DNA of 64,000 bases from Heterodera schachtii (Eukaryota > Nematoda > Chromadorea > Rhabditida > Heteroderidae). The notes beneath the pieces are model-generated. The model had not been told where the DNA came from and made no database searches. It saw only the letters and a list, made by a program, of their open reading frames with translations. The translations under genes were made by a program, and so were the position numbers. The stretch spans positions 837,947 through 901,946 of the forward strand of contig SIJG01000018.1 of assembly GCA_023374025.1 (NCBI GenBank), in the 5' to 3' direction. The first letter of the stretch is position 1; the number at the start of each line of letters is the position of its first letter. Positions 37,022-49,075 of the stretch are shown piece after piece.

Positions 37022-39028
37022 TTATGCTTTTCTTCCGCATTCGAATACACCGTAAATCAATGGGTTTACGATTGGGTTGACCACAATGAGACTGTTCAGA
37101 AAGGGCAGGGTGATTGAGAATATCTCCCGCACGGAGCCCTCCTTGGGGGCAAATGCATTGATAATGGCCAAAAGATTGTAGGGAGACCAAAAGGTCAGAT
37201 AAGCGGCCAATATCAAAGCCTTAAAATAAAGGAAATTTGCCGTTACGGAAGTGATTCCCGACTTTAATAATTTTCATTTAACTTTTCGAGATTTAAATGA
37301 GATTTAATGAGGACTTTGAACGACCGCCCGTAAAACTCACTGCTTGACGTTTGGCGTTCTGAAATGCTGCCATTTTTAAATCGGCATCTCCCACCTCCCC
37401 TCCCCACCTGTTTGGCCCTGGCAATTGTTTGTGCCGCCAATGCGCCCACCCTCCGTCTCGTGCTGCCGTTGCCCCTTCTTCCCGTCCCTTCGCTTCCTTC
37501 TTTTGATCCTTCGTCTTCGGCCGCTTTTCCCCCACTTTCTTCGCCGCATATCCCATTTTCCGGCACATTTTTTTTGGCACTTCTGCGAATTTGCAAACTG
37601 GCACCACCTTTTGGGTGGAAAAGACGGTTTATCTTATCATTGGTATTACGCCAACTCCAAAGGTTTGGCATTATCACCCGAAAGTCGAATGCTTTGAGGG
37701 ACAACGGAAAAAGAGTTGAGCGTGGCGAGTATGGACATGTAACTGACGGCGATGACAAGGGAGGGAATCCAGAAGACGAACAGAAGGTGGGCCAAGTTGT
37801 ACGCCCTTTCCCACTTCAGCACTGAACGGGGGGGGGGGGCATAGTAAGCCCAGGGTTTCGTCCGCCCTTTTGACTACGGTCATCCCCCCCCCCCCCACCG
37901 CCTTTGACTATTTCCCAGCTCCTTCCCTCCCCTCGCCCGCTTTACCTTCCTCAAATTGTTCAATGAGTTGCCTTCTTCGTCCATTTTTTGCCTCGTCCTG
38001 CCAATCGCCTCGCATTTGGCTCAGTTCCACGTCCAATTCGTATCCGAGAATTGTCCAAATGGGCGTGCACTGTCTGGTGAGAATCGGTCAGAGAATTGTT
38101 CGGTCAATTTCAATGTTCCGTGGGGGATTCTGACCTGAAGTTGGGCAATTCGGACGGCTCAAACACGCGAAAAACGAAACATTGGGGAACACTGAGAAAA
38201 GTGGCCAAAAGCCAAGCGACTGCCAACATTCGCTTGACACGGCGATGAGCAACGAAAGTGCCGGAAGGATTGCTAAACGGACGACCGATGAATGAATGGT
38301 CAGCGAAATGCCAAAGCAAAGGCAATGAAAGACTTCAAATTACGAGTGCCCAAAAAGCGATCCATGGCAAAGCAAGCGACGATGAAAGAGTTCAGGTAAA
38401 AGCCGAACGTGTGGAAGAACTTGCAGAGACGGCACAGCAAATCCCCGGAATACCACTGAAAGTGCCAAAGGAGATGAATGGCAAGCCTCGGGGGACACAA
38501 CACCTGATAACTGATCATCCAAATGATCTGCGACAGTGTGTAGATGAACCTGAATTGAAAAGTGACTGGTGAAGGGGGGTGGCAATTGGCCAATAGGCAC
38601 ATTGTGATCAAATCAGCGATGTTCAAATGCAACTTGAGCAGAGTGATCTGACTGCTGTTGAAGCTGCTGCGGGAGGAAAAGCCCCGCGACAATTGGGTGG
38701 TGAGCAATTTGCGAAAAGAGAGCAAATTGAGGGGACCACCGACGAGAAGGCACAGCGAGTAAATGAGTATTTCCACCTGAGGAAGAGGGGGTAGGGGTGA
38801 GAAAGATGGGACGAGGGCAAGGGGACAGACAACCCTGGGGGAGGGAAAAGCCCGGGGGGAGGGACAGCCAGGGGACGATATTTGGGAATCTACGAGAGGG
38901 AAGGGGACGACCGAGGCAACAGGCGAACAGACCCATTCGGCGGTGGAACGTTGAATGTTGGGAAGTTGGACGGGGGCGGGAGGACCAACCGCTGACGAGG
39001 GCAACGATGAGAAAGTGTTGTTATTCAT
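37022..39028 (-). CDS. GnRH/AKH-type neuropeptide G-protein-coupled receptor
   Basis: This is a seven-helix rhodopsin-family receptor closest by eye to the GnRH/adipokinetic-hormone group (gnrr genes of C. elegans). The N-terminus MNNNTFSSLPSSAVGPP carries an N-glycosylation site (NNT). TM1 is VEILIYSLCLLVGGPLNLLSFRKLL, and TM2 follows from LLKLHLNIADLITMCLL. The TM3 region reads QWYSGDLLCRLCKFFHTFGFYLNSFIVACFAMDRF; its Cys is the usual disulfide partner and DRF replaces DRY. TM6 is ILAAYLTFWSPYNLLAIINAF. TM7 is FLNSLIVVNPIVNPLIYG, with NPLIY for NPxxY. The C-terminus is very short, ending CGRKA at 37022. The ligand cannot be read from sequence. Confidence 0.82.
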
Positions 39029-39039
39029 CGGCAAATTGG

Positions 39040-40560
39040 GAAGGAAAATGAAAAAGGGGAAGGAACGAAGGGCAAATCTGTAAGAAAACTAAAAACAATG
39101 GCATTTTATTTCTCTGTCCGTCGCACCACAACAAATGAAGCGGCCACCACTCTTTGATTCGCCGCCAATTCTCATTCATTTGCATTTGCTGTGGGAAAAT
39201 TGGCAGGAGGAAATGCCATCGAAGGATTTTCTGCCGATGTGAGGGAGGGAGAAAGGGTCGTCAGTCACGGCAATGGTATCATAATCTGATTGAATTTGTT
39301 TGCTGAAAGTGGCAAAGGGACTGTGATGATGCCAGACGAAAGGAGCAAAAAGTGAATGAGGGGGAGGAAGAGAAATGAGGGAAAAAGGCAAACAGAAAGG
39401 AAAGGAAGAGAAAAGAGAAGGGGAAGAGAAAGAGGGGAAATGAAAAGGAAGAGAGAGAGAAAGGAAAAGAGGAAAAGGAAGAGAAAAGAGAAGAAAAGGA
39501 GGATGAAAAGGAAGAGAAAAGAGGAGGAGGCAAAAGAAAGGAAAGGAAGAGAAAAGAGAAGGGGAAGAGAAAGAGGGGAAATGAAAAGGAAGAGGAGAGA
39601 AAGGAAAAGAGGAAAAGGAAGAGGAGAGAAATGAAAAGAGGAAGAGGAGAGAAAGGAAAAGAGGAGGAGGCAAAAAGAAAGGAAAGGGGTGGTGGCGTTG
39701 GTCGTCGGAGACTCCCGCAACGCATCCCAAGAAGGAAATCCAATTGAAGTCCTTATAAAAAGCACTCTCTGGGCCACCGCCCATCCGTCCGTTCCTTTTT
39801 GCTTATGCTTTCCCTTCGCTCGGATGCTTAATTAACTCTCGACAGAGATGCAAAAGATGCGCTCCCATCTTATCCGTTCTCCTCCTTCCGGAAATGGCAT
39901 TCCTTCGCCTACCAATGGCACCCCTTCTCCAAATTCAATTCACTCCTTGCCGCTCCCTTTTTCTTATTATCAAATGTTCAACAAATTGTTTCTCACAAAA
40001 GCAGAAAAATTTTCGTCTCAAATGCATTAATTATTGACTGAAAACCGAAAAAGAGGAAGAGAAGGCGGGGGGGGGGGGGAATCCCTTCCCAAAATGCAAC
40101 AACGAAAAAGTGGAGAAACGAAAACATTCGACAAATGGAGGAAAAGAAGTTGAAAGGTCCGCACGCCCATCGGCTTAAATATGACAGGAAACAAAAAAGC
40201 AAAACTTTGTCAATCCATTCGAAAAACACCCAATCCAACCAATAAGCGACTGTTTCACGGCAGCCAAACTTCGTTTTCTCTGTAAATCCAGCGGAAGAAA
40301 CCCCCAGCAGTCAACTTACATCAATACTTAACGAAGGCACTTAAAGAAAAAAGGGGGAGGAAATACCGGAAATCCATTGAAACGAATTAAAAAGATTATC
40401 CGAGGTGAAATGAAAACGCAAAACTGCACAGTCGGGAAGAGAATTACGATGCAATAAATAGCAAATAAATGTCATCACACAAAAGTCATCCTCTAAATAT
40501 CACCAGAAATTTCAGTCAGTGAAAATGTACAAAACCAAAGACAATTTTGGCAAATAACTT
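39040..40560. other. Intergenic region with polypurine tract
   Basis: No credible gene. The main feature is the polypurine repeat at 39356-39690. Overlapping open frames are Ser/Phe/Leu-rich (minus) or Arg/Lys/Glu-rich (plus) shadows of it. A G homopolymer lies at 40069-40080. Confidence 0.55.
39387..39690. repeat. Polypurine minisatellite, ~141-bp period
   Basis: An almost pure AG strand. The segment beginning GGCAAACAGAAAGG at 39387 recurs at 39529 and again, truncated, at 39669, giving a period of about 140-142 bp. Internal sub-repeats are AGGAAGAG/AAAGGAA variants. Confidence 0.85.
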
Positions 40561-40673
40561 ACAATTAGCCGTCAAATGGAACTGATAAAACATAAAGCGT
40601 AGAATTTTGGCGTCTGTCCGTCTCTTTGCTTCTCTGGTGTGAGTCTCTCTCTATCTCTCTTCCGCTTCTTTGC

Positions 40674-43188
40674 TTACGTCTCCGTCTCATTCCGCTGACT
40701 TTCCCTGCCGTTTGTCTCCGCTTCCGTTGCGCTGTCGGCCGATGTCGAAGGGTTTTGCGCAAAGTTTTCGTCCCTTTGCGTTTGTTGAGGGGCTATCCCG
40801 GGAGAGACGCTCAAATATTGCTGGAATTGCAGCAGTGCAGCGTCCAAAAGGGTCGAAATGTTCCGCAGGGACTGAATGCGCGCCTCGACCGCCCGTCTTT
40901 CCGTCCCTTCCATTGCGGCAATTTCAGCATCACTGAGACCGGTAAACTGAAAATGGCAATGGCCCAGTGAAAACGGAAACAGAAAACGCACCAGCGGAGG
41001 TTGTGGGAAAGGCAGAAACGGAGGGGGCGGAGGCAAACCCCCGAAAGGCTAAAAGAGGGGAAAGAATGAGAGACAATGGCACCGAATGTACAACCATAAA
41101 GAAAGGCTGCTGCGGAGACCACGGGAAGTGCTGCGCTTGTTGCTGGCTTTGCTGCTGCGTCCCATCCGTTGCTGACTGTTGCGGCTGCACTCTTTCCTGG
41201 TCAAGTGTTTGAGGCTGTTCACCGACGGAACCATTCGCAAGCGATGCCGCCTGTTGTTGCTGTTGGGGAGTCTGCTGCGCCTTAAATTCCATTCTGATTA
41301 TTCATGCCATAGTTGAGAATTGCCACCTGTTGGGGTTGTGGCGCCCCAAATTGTGGCGGAGGCGCAAAGGCAAAAGGCGGCGCCAAAAAGGGCGGCGGAT
41401 GTTGTGGTGGAAAGTTGTTCTGTTGTTGGGCCGCTCCAAATTGGAATTGAAACTGAAATGGGTGGGCAAACGGCGGAAGAGGAGCAGCGAAGAGACGCTG
41501 GGCCTGAGGTGGCGGCGCATTCTGTGCCGGGGCAGCGGTAGACGGACGCCGTTGGACTGAACGGAAGGGCAAACATTTCCAAACTGAACGAGCAAACAAC
41601 TCAAGACGTCGGTTCGACAGGTCGGACAAGTCTGTTGCCGCTGGAACCACGAGCGGAGACAGTTCGGGTGGAAGATGTGATTGCATGGCAACTTCTTGGC
41701 ACCACTTTCGACGGTCATTTCCTCACGACAAATAATGCATGTGTTGTCATCTAAAGAGTGAAAAAGGCAATGGCACAACTGACTGATACTTTAAATCTCT
41801 TCTCCCACTTTCTGCCAAATCCTGCGCTGTCGCCAGAGGGAACAAATTGTTCATGGCATTTATGGCCCTTCTTGACAGAATGACGTCGTTGACAGCCTTT
41901 CGGAAGGCACGAACGGTCAAATAAAAGGGACGGATGGCGAATAGAGGGAAAGTGTGCATCTGAAAGAGCGGTGGGAAAGAAATGTATAAATTTTTTACAG
42001 ACTTTAATAAAGCTAATTTTCCCAAAACAACACTATAATAAAAAAAATTTAAAAATATTCCAAAAAAAATTTCGTAAGAAAATTAATAAAAATTGTACAC
42101 AAATTGCTGTAAGATTTTTTTAAAATTTAAGTTTGAATTCTCTGTGTCACAACGAACCTTCATCATAACAGCAGCAAAAGCAAGATAAAGGGCACAACGA
42201 AGAAAGCCTAGAAAACTTGCAGATTTCAGGGAAGGAGAAACAAACACAACTTGTCAGCAGCTCGGCATATAACATATAAACGGCTTTGTTTTCCCAGGGG
42301 TGTGGCGAACGCAAATCGTGCAAATGCAAAATGTAATTGATGGTCATATGCGCAACCATTGTGAGAAGAACGGCGTACTAATTGAGGAGGGAAGCAATTA
42401 ACGTGCAAAGCCTCTTTCGCAATTATTATTACTTTGATTATTATTATTATAATCATAATCCTATTTTGATAAATGATTCCAAATTAGTACCTCAAATCCA
42501 AACACAATTTGAGCGCCGGCCCCCCGCATCAAAGTTGTGAAGAAAGCGTGAGAAATGAAGTAAGAGTCAATGGCACTCAGAAGGGAAATGATCCCCAGAA
42601 TCCTGGCATGGAAAAGCAAAGTGAGCATGGGACTCCTCTCCTTAAGGTATGTAAAAATAAATAAAAATGTGAAAGGGTGTAAAAGGAATTGACATTCCAA
42701 AATTACCATATAATCGACGCGGTCCTCAGCGAGCCAATGAAATGCTTTTATGAAAAAAAGAACAACAAATTGAACAACGAACACCGGCGAAAAGTCATCG
42801 CGAAAAACGGCTGAATAAAATCAATGGATTTGAGTCGACAGAATACGCACTTACTGAATGCCAAACACGTCTCCATCAGCGTGTGCCAAACGCGTTCCTG
42901 GGCACGTTCGACCTCGGCCACTCTCAGCTGACCGAAGAAAAGCCATCGAAGCAACGAAAAGACCAGGTAACTGAGGACGGCTGCTTGGAAGTAAAGGACC
43001 TAAAATAAGCGAACGCAAATGGAAATGAATAGGGGAGAGACGAACTCACGGCCATGGAAGTGGAACTCTTGGTAAGATACACAACGGACGGGTAGAACTG
43101 CTTCTTGAGGAAGAAAGCATTCAAAATGGTCAAGGACGGTAGAGACAAAGCTCGCCAGGACCACAAATGACACCGAAATTCGGACCAT
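40674..43188 (-). CDS. SYVN1: HRD1/synoviolin ER-associated degradation E3 ubiquitin ligase
   Basis: HRD1 is a multi-pass ER membrane RING ligase that forms the retrotranslocation channel for misfolded proteins (C. elegans SEL-11). The start MVRISVSFVVLASFVSTVL at 43188 gives TM1. Further helices include LYFQAAVLSYLVFSLLRWLFFGQLR, FVVQFVVLFFIKAFHWLAEDRVDYM, HARILGIISLLSAID and TINYILHLHDLRSPHPWENKAVYMLY. The cytosolic RING-H2 is CIICREEMTVESGAKKLPCNHIFHPNCLRSWFQRQQTCPTC, with all eight zinc ligands present. A Pro/Gln-rich tail follows. A conserved C-terminal helix GLSDAEIAAMEGTERRAVEARIQSLRNISTLLDAALLQFQQYLSV matches vertebrate SYVN1. The stop is at 40674. Confidence 0.96.
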
Positions 43189-43587
43189 TCTCTTTCTTTC
43201 TTCTTAAAGGAACTGATGGAACGAATTAATTAAACAATTTAAAACAATCGAAGGAACACAGACAATAAGACAGAAATATGAGAATCTTTCTAAGAAACGA
43301 ACAAATACATAAAATAATTTATTCAGAAGCGGAAGAGTCGCAAAGCTATCACATGGACTAAAGAGCATTGGAAGAGTTTAAACAGAAGAAGGAACGGGCG
43401 AATGGAACCGTCACAAAGCGATTTTCAGAAAGACCTAATGATGACCAACAATTAGCACAATAAAGAATGGGTAATAAGTTAGGAATATTTGGTCAATGAT
43501 TTGACTGCTGTTTAAGAGAATAAAATTCTGTGAGTGATTATGATGACAATGTGAAGGAATCCCCGCAGAACTGAGTTTATCAGCCGA

Positions 43588-45545
43588 TCAGGTGAGGAAA
43601 ATCACAAAGAACACAAAGAATGCCATCAAAACGCCGAACACTTTGATAATCAGCCAACGGTTGCGGGAAATGTTGTTGAAATACTTGAGCAACTCGTGGT
43701 GTGCTGCCTCCACGTTGAGGCTGCTCTCCTCCACATTTGAGTCAATTCTACACAATTTAAATTTAAAATGAAAACCAATTAAACCAACCTCGTGATCATT
43801 TCGCCTTGTTCCGAGACGAGAGTGGCCAACTGGCGGAAAATCGTGCCCAGCTCAGAGATGCTGCTCTCAATGCTTTCCATCGCGTTGAACCGGGATTGGT
43901 GGAACTGCTCGGTATCGTCGAGCAGTAAAGTGGTCTTAAACCAAGTGACGTGTTCCGCTACTCTCCCATTCCGTCCACCTGTTCCTGCACCCGCTGTTGC
44001 TCCAATTTGTCCATGTCCAACGCAAAAGTCGAAGAACCGCTGGAAGCGGACGCCATTTCATCGTGCAGAAGAAGCGAACCCACTGAAATGAAGCAATTCA
44101 AAAGAAAAGGCAATTGGTAAAACACTCACTTTGTCCATTGCTTGTCGAAGGGGGCAAATTCGAAGGAATCGCCGCCGACTGACTGAACTTTTCTCGTCTC
44201 TCTCTTTTGAACTTCAAATTCTAAAAATTTACACACTTGAAGTGTCGTAATTAAAGGACTGTCAATACCAAAATTTCCTCCTAAAATCCGTCCCTCGGTT
44301 TTACCTCTGTTCGAATCTCCAGCACATTTTGGAAGTTTTTGCTAATGTTGGCGAGCTTCGACTGCAACCCAACCACAACCAACTTGGAGTGGTTTTGGCT
44401 TTGTTGCTCCTGCCGCAACGAAACGGAAGAACCGCCGGAAGTGCGGTGAGTGGCCAATTGCTGCAAATTGGCGATTTGTTTGTTGAGGCCCGTGATGTCC
44501 TGAAATTTGTTTGGTCAAATGCCACCTCCATAAAATTTTCAAAAACCTGTTTGATAATTTGTGAAAGTTCCTCGACTTCCCCAGCTCTGTCATCGAACAG
44601 TGATTTTTTCTTGGCCAATTGTGCCAATTTCTCCATTTTGGCACATGTCATACTTAAATCCCGACCAATGCGCCTTAAAACCGATTACTACCACAGAAAA
44701 TGCTACAAAACAACTTGGCCAATTGGTTGAACTGAATTGAAGAATTAACGATTTTTTCTCGTTCGCTCTTTCCCATATATCCATTTGGCTGCTGTCGAAG
44801 CTGCCAATAATGTAATTTCATATTTATTGTTAGAAAAATCCGACAAACCAACCTGACATGACTTTGCCACTGTTCTGAATTCCGCCGTTCGGTCGCGAAA
44901 TGGCATTTCGGTCGGCAACAACAAATTGTTCTTGAAAAATAAAATTGTGCATATTTTATCGTTGGCAATCGCGGAAAAAAATTAAGACATTTTTAAGAAT
45001 ATATATTCATTTCACTTTGTGTCCGTTTTATGGATAAATAAGCGTGGCCAAAAGATAGTGGTGGGAAATATAACTTAAAAAAACTCCAAGGTACGGATAA
45101 ATCAACGAAAAAAGAGCAAGTCAAATACAAATAAAAGAACTTACATTATTTTCAATAGAAGACAACGATTTGCTGTTAATCGAGTTGGCTGTTACGTCGT
45201 TTGAAATTTGATCAGTAAATGATTGGATAGAATTCTTAATTTTGCTGATTTTAAATAAAGGATTGTTAGCCCATCAATATTTACTTGTGCAATGTTCCAA
45301 AAATTGGACGCAGCTGGCGCAATTAATGATGAAAGATTTGCGAAGGACGAAGAAGGGATGGGTTGTGTCGCGTGTGGGTGTTTTGGTCGCTGTTGCGGCG
45401 AGGAGGGAACGGAAAGACCGTGTGAAGGATTCGACGGCAAAATATGAGAAGTTCCTTCAAAGTCAGCTGAGCTGTTCAAACTGCTGATGTTATTGTTGTT
45501 GTGACGTCTTCGTGCCTCTGTCGAGTAAAACGGCAATTCAGACAT
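43588..45545 (-). CDS. STX5: Syntaxin-5 with long N-terminal extension
   Basis: This is a Golgi/ER Qa-SNARE for ER-to-Golgi fusion. The conserved part begins MPFRDRTAEFRTVAKSCQ, continues through KMEKLAQLAKKKSLFDDRAGEVEELSQIIKQ (Habc region) and LQSKLANISKNFQNVLEIRTE. The SNARE motif runs MESIESSISELGTIFRQLATLVSEQGEMITRIDSNVEESSLNVEAAHHELLKYF, with the zero-layer Gln. The C-terminal anchor is WLIIKVFGVLMAFFVFFVIFLT, stop 43588. Two upstream exons add about 110 residues in phase: MSELPFYSTEARRRHNNNNISSLNSSADFEG...NFWNIAQ (to 45545), then NSIQSFTDQISNDVTANSINSKSLSSIENN. The internal Met of MPFRDRT matches the short-form start known for human STX5. Confidence 0.93.
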
Positions 45546-45881
45546 TCATTCAGCAAAAAAATCCTTTTTAACAAAGGCTTTATTAAAGGTTAATAAAAAG
45601 AAAAAGGGACCGGCCGGCTAACATTAAGCATTCCCTCCAACTCACGCAAAGGAAGGTCTAAATACAATAATTAAGGAGAAAATGAAATTGTTTTAGTGTC
45701 GTCGACACGTAGACTGAAGACAATACGCCAAGTAAATTTAAATACCTAAGCAAAGACACTTATCCGATCACTGGCTTTTCTCTCTTTGGTGATAAAATAA
45801 TCAAACTTATTGTTTTCCTGGCTTTGATCAGTTTTATTTCTGTCCTTAGCGTGTACTATTAATGATAGTTTGTCTTTTTAG
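45546..45881. promoter_or_regulatory. Divergent intergenic promoter region, STX5/MCFD2-like
   Basis: This 336-bp AT-rich stretch separates the syntaxin-5 start (minus) and the MCFD2-like start (plus). A TTTTTAG immediately precedes the MCFD2-like ATG, which could be a trans-splice acceptor. The rest is inferred from geometry. Confidence 0.35.
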
Positions 45882-46676
45882 ATGATTAAAACTCAATTTA
45901 TTTGTTTGTTTGTGTTTTTATTTTCTAAAAATTACTTAGCAAATTCTCACCAACTTCCTTCGTTTCCTGGACAACAAGAACCGTTACAGGGACATCATCA
46001 GCAACACGCACAACAACAACAAGTAAATGCTGGAGCGGAACATCAGCAACAGCACGCTCAGTTTGGTGGCGAACAAGTCAAAGACGAAGGGTGGGAAACG
46101 GCAGTTCCATCTGAGGAAACCGTTGTTACTCTCATTTCAGACACATAAAGGAACATCTCGAGGGGAAAGTCGACCCTACGGCACACATGACGCCAGAACA
46201 ATTGCAATTCCACTATTTCAATATGCATGACTTGGACAAAAATGGAAAATTGGATGGGATCGAACTGATAAAGGCGATCACCCACTTTCACCAAGGTCAT
46301 AAATAAACAAAAATAAAAGTTTATTTATTTTTTTCAAAAAGCATTCAAACAATTTTATAAAGTCTGGGGTTTGTTATCCTTATATTTTTGGCAAATTCAT
46401 TATTATCACAAAACATACTTTCAAACAAGTTCTCTGAAATTACTTTCATAGAACCAAAGTCTTTCAGAAAATGCAAGTCCTGGGCATCAAGGTGCCAGCA
46501 TTCCGCCGCCTTTACCCAATGAAAATGAACTGGAGAATATGATCGACTCGATTTTGCGCGAAGATGACTTTAACGGGGACGGATACATTGACTACGGAGA
46601 GTTTTTAAAGGCTCAAAAGCTGCGAGAAGACCAAGCCAAGAGCCAACAACAGCAGCAGCAAACGCCGCCGCAGTAA
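45882..46676 (+). CDS. MCFD2: MCFD2-like secretory EF-hand protein, copy 1
   Basis: MCFD2 is a soluble calcium-binding partner of the cargo receptor LMAN1/ERGIC-53 in ER-to-Golgi transport. Exon 1 (45882-46090) encodes a signal peptide ([22 protein letters not shown]) and a Gln/His-rich linker. Exon 2 (46141-46295) gives [46 protein letters not shown], with the first EF loop [12 protein letters not shown]. Exon 3 starts at 46468 and has the second EF loop [13 protein letters not shown], ending in a poly-Gln tail. Introns are in phase 2 then phase 1. The loops retain the calcium-ligand positions. The protein is larger than human MCFD2 because of the linkers. Confidence 0.9.
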
Positions 46677-46699
46677 AACGACGGAATCATTTTAAAGCC

Positions 46700-47890
46700 G
46701 GCAAAGGGATGTTGTTGTTCTTCATAATCTCAGTGCTTTCTCACCAATTCATTTACTAAGGGACAATAAAACCGGGGGGGGGGGGGGGGAAAGGGAGAGA
46801 CTGCCAAAGTTCGGTGGACAATGTTTTGGCAATTCCCTTCCCTTTTTCGTTTCTTTGCCCTTCCTACGAATACATTGACTACCATCCTTTTGAGCATGTT
46901 TACTGTTATTTGTTACAAGGAATGGGTCATTTGATCAGCTTGAATTCTCATTTCTTGTCAATTCCGTCTGTCTTTGTCTCTCTGTCGTCTGTCTTTATGT
47001 TTTCCCTGGTTCTTTCACTCATATGATGCTCCTCCATTCATACATTTCTTCCCAATGTTTTTAAGCATTTGTATGTTGGATTTTATACGTGGCACATTTG
47101 GGGGCGTGCCATTGTTGGTGAAAGCCCATACAGGGCCATCTCTCGGCCAAAACCTTACATTACCACTCAAAAAATTTTTGGGGTATTTTTAGTCATTTTT
47201 TTTTCTTCTATTTCCACTTATTATCACAATACACTTAATATTTCTTTTTTTTCTACCGTTGTTACTTTAAATTGGCTTGATTTTTTACCATGAAAATTGA
47301 ACTGTAAAAATATAATTTAATTTTTAATTTATTGTACACAAATTCTTTTGTATTCAATGGTGTTTTCTTCTGCATCGGCAAAAATTGCCATTTTTGTTTC
47401 CGTTTTGCCTTTCTTTGGTTTGTTCTAATAAATTTGGTTATGTACATTATATGGGCTATTCAAGAACCTGAAAATTCTTCTCCTTTAATATAAATTTTCT
47501 GTGCTGGTCAAAAAGGCAACATTAAATTGATCACTGATCAGAGAGTATAGTTTTCTTCATGGTGATTGGCTGATCCCAAAATACACTTAAAATCAGAAAA
47601 ATTTTGTAAAAAAAAAGATGGGAAATTTTTCAATCCAAAAATCATATTAGGTAGTGTGCTAATTATGTATGAAATGCAAAAGACCGAAAAACATAACTTT
47701 TGTTCACAGGAAATGGATAGATCATTTTTTTTACTATCTTCAAAAAAGTACTGTATTTCCAAAAAAAAAAAAACATTTTATTTTTGTTCCATAATTTGAT
47801 TCTTTTAAGTTGAAACACATTTTGGCGACCAGGTTGATGTTTATAATGAAGAGTTAGTAATTTGTGTTAATTGAGGCTGGTGGGGTTTCA
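46700..47890. other. AT-rich intergenic or intronic region
   Basis: No gene was found. A G homopolymer lies at 46774-46791. Open frames here are AT-rich and unsupported. The missing first exon of the second EF-hand copy was searched for here without success. Confidence 0.45.
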
Positions 47891-47896
47891 AGGTCC

Positions 47897-48374
47897 GCTG
47901 ATCACGAAATGACATTGGCCGGAATGAATGTCGGTACTTTTTCACTTTACGCCACATAAAATTTTTTTTTGTATTTTTCTGGTGTTTTCGGGGGCGCTGA
48001 TCACGAATATTACATTCATTTCCACCCATTTCAAATCCCGGACCCGAATTCGAACAAAAGGCGAAAATTAATTTTTGACCAAAATTCAATTTATTGTCCA
48101 AAACAGATTCAAATAGACGGGAATATAATAAAAAAAATAGAGAGATTCACGACCATTTAGTGCATTTGAATCGTTTTGGACAATACATGTGAATTTTGGT
48201 GAAAATTAATTTTCGACTTTTGTTCGAATTCGGGTCCGGGATTTGAAATGGGTGGAAATGAATGTAATATTCGTGATCAGCGCACCTGAAAACCCCAGAA
48301 AAATGTAAAAACAAAAATTTTTTTTATGTGGGGTAAAGTGAAAAAGTACCTGAATGTCATATTCGTTGATCAGC
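47897..48374. repeat. Foldback element 2
   Basis: The inverted arms (about 47897-48092 and 48188-48374) begin and end with GCTGATCA-type sequence and share the GAATATTACATTCATTTCC block. Each arm carries CGAATTCGGGTCCGGG or its complement next to a CGACTTTTGTTCGAATT run, which is nearly identical to the equivalent part of element 1. The right arm ends about 30 bp upstream of the exon acceptor of the second MCFD2-like copy, so the element forms the end of that intron or leader. Confidence 0.9.
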
Positions 48375-48404
48375 AACTCTACGATTATTTAAAAACAATC
48401 TCAG

Positions 48405-48792
48405 ACATATCAAACAACATTTGGAGGACAAGTTGGACACGGGCGAATGGAAAATGACAGAGGATGAGGAGCGTTTTCATTACTTTTCGATGAACGACCT
48501 AAACAAAGATCGCGTGCTAGACGGCATTGAAGTTTGGAAAGTAAAAAGCACTGATTTTGTGAACCGACTGATCACTGATTAATATTTTCAAGACCCAAGA
48601 GATGAGGTACATTAATATTTCCAGGCAATTCATCACACTCATAATGAGGAAGGGGAACTCAGTGGGCCACCCCCGCAGCCAATTTCGGACACCGACGGAG
48701 AGAAAGCGGTGGATGACATAATGAAAGAGATTGACCTGAATGGAGACGGAGTGATTGATTACTCTGAATATTTGAACAAAGTCCAAGGATGA
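48405..48792 (+). CDS. MCFD2-like EF-hand protein, copy 2 (no own 5' exon found)
   Basis: Two exons (48405-48540 and 48625-48792) encode HIKQHLEDKLDTGEWKMTEDEERFHYFSMNDLNKDRVLDGIEVWK, then AIHHTHNEEGELSGPPPQPISDTDGEKAVDDIMKEIDLNGDGVIDYSEYLNKVQG. The second EF loop DLNGDGVIDYSE is intact. In the first, DLNKDRVLDGIE has Arg in place of the loop glycine, so calcium binding may be weakened. The first exon starts in the same phase and at the same residue as exon 2 of copy 1. No signal-peptide exon was found nearby. It is therefore a partial copy, a gene with a distant exon, or an alternative 3' half for copy 1. Confidence 0.75.
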
Positions 48793-49075
48793 ATTATATG
48801 GCCATTGAATGGCAAGGACGTCCTTGAAAATGAGTATTCGGAACCATACAAAATTTTACAATTTTTAAATTTTATTCCGATATTTTTGTTAACTTATGGC
48901 ATTGGTGAAAGCACAATCTGTTACTAAATCGCATAAAAAAACAATTTTCTACTATATTTTATCTTTAAAAATCCAGCAAAAAAAAATCCCAAAAATTTCT
49001 TTATAATTGTTAAATAAAATTTTTTTATTGAGTTTCTGAAAATTTAGGGACAACTGAGTTTATTTAACAATTAAG

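Noticed and set aside
39176..39784. Ser/Phe/Leu-rich open frames on the minus strand that look like multi-pass membrane proteins
   Set aside because: They are translations of the complement of the polypurine tract. The apparent hydrophobicity is an artefact of CT repeats.
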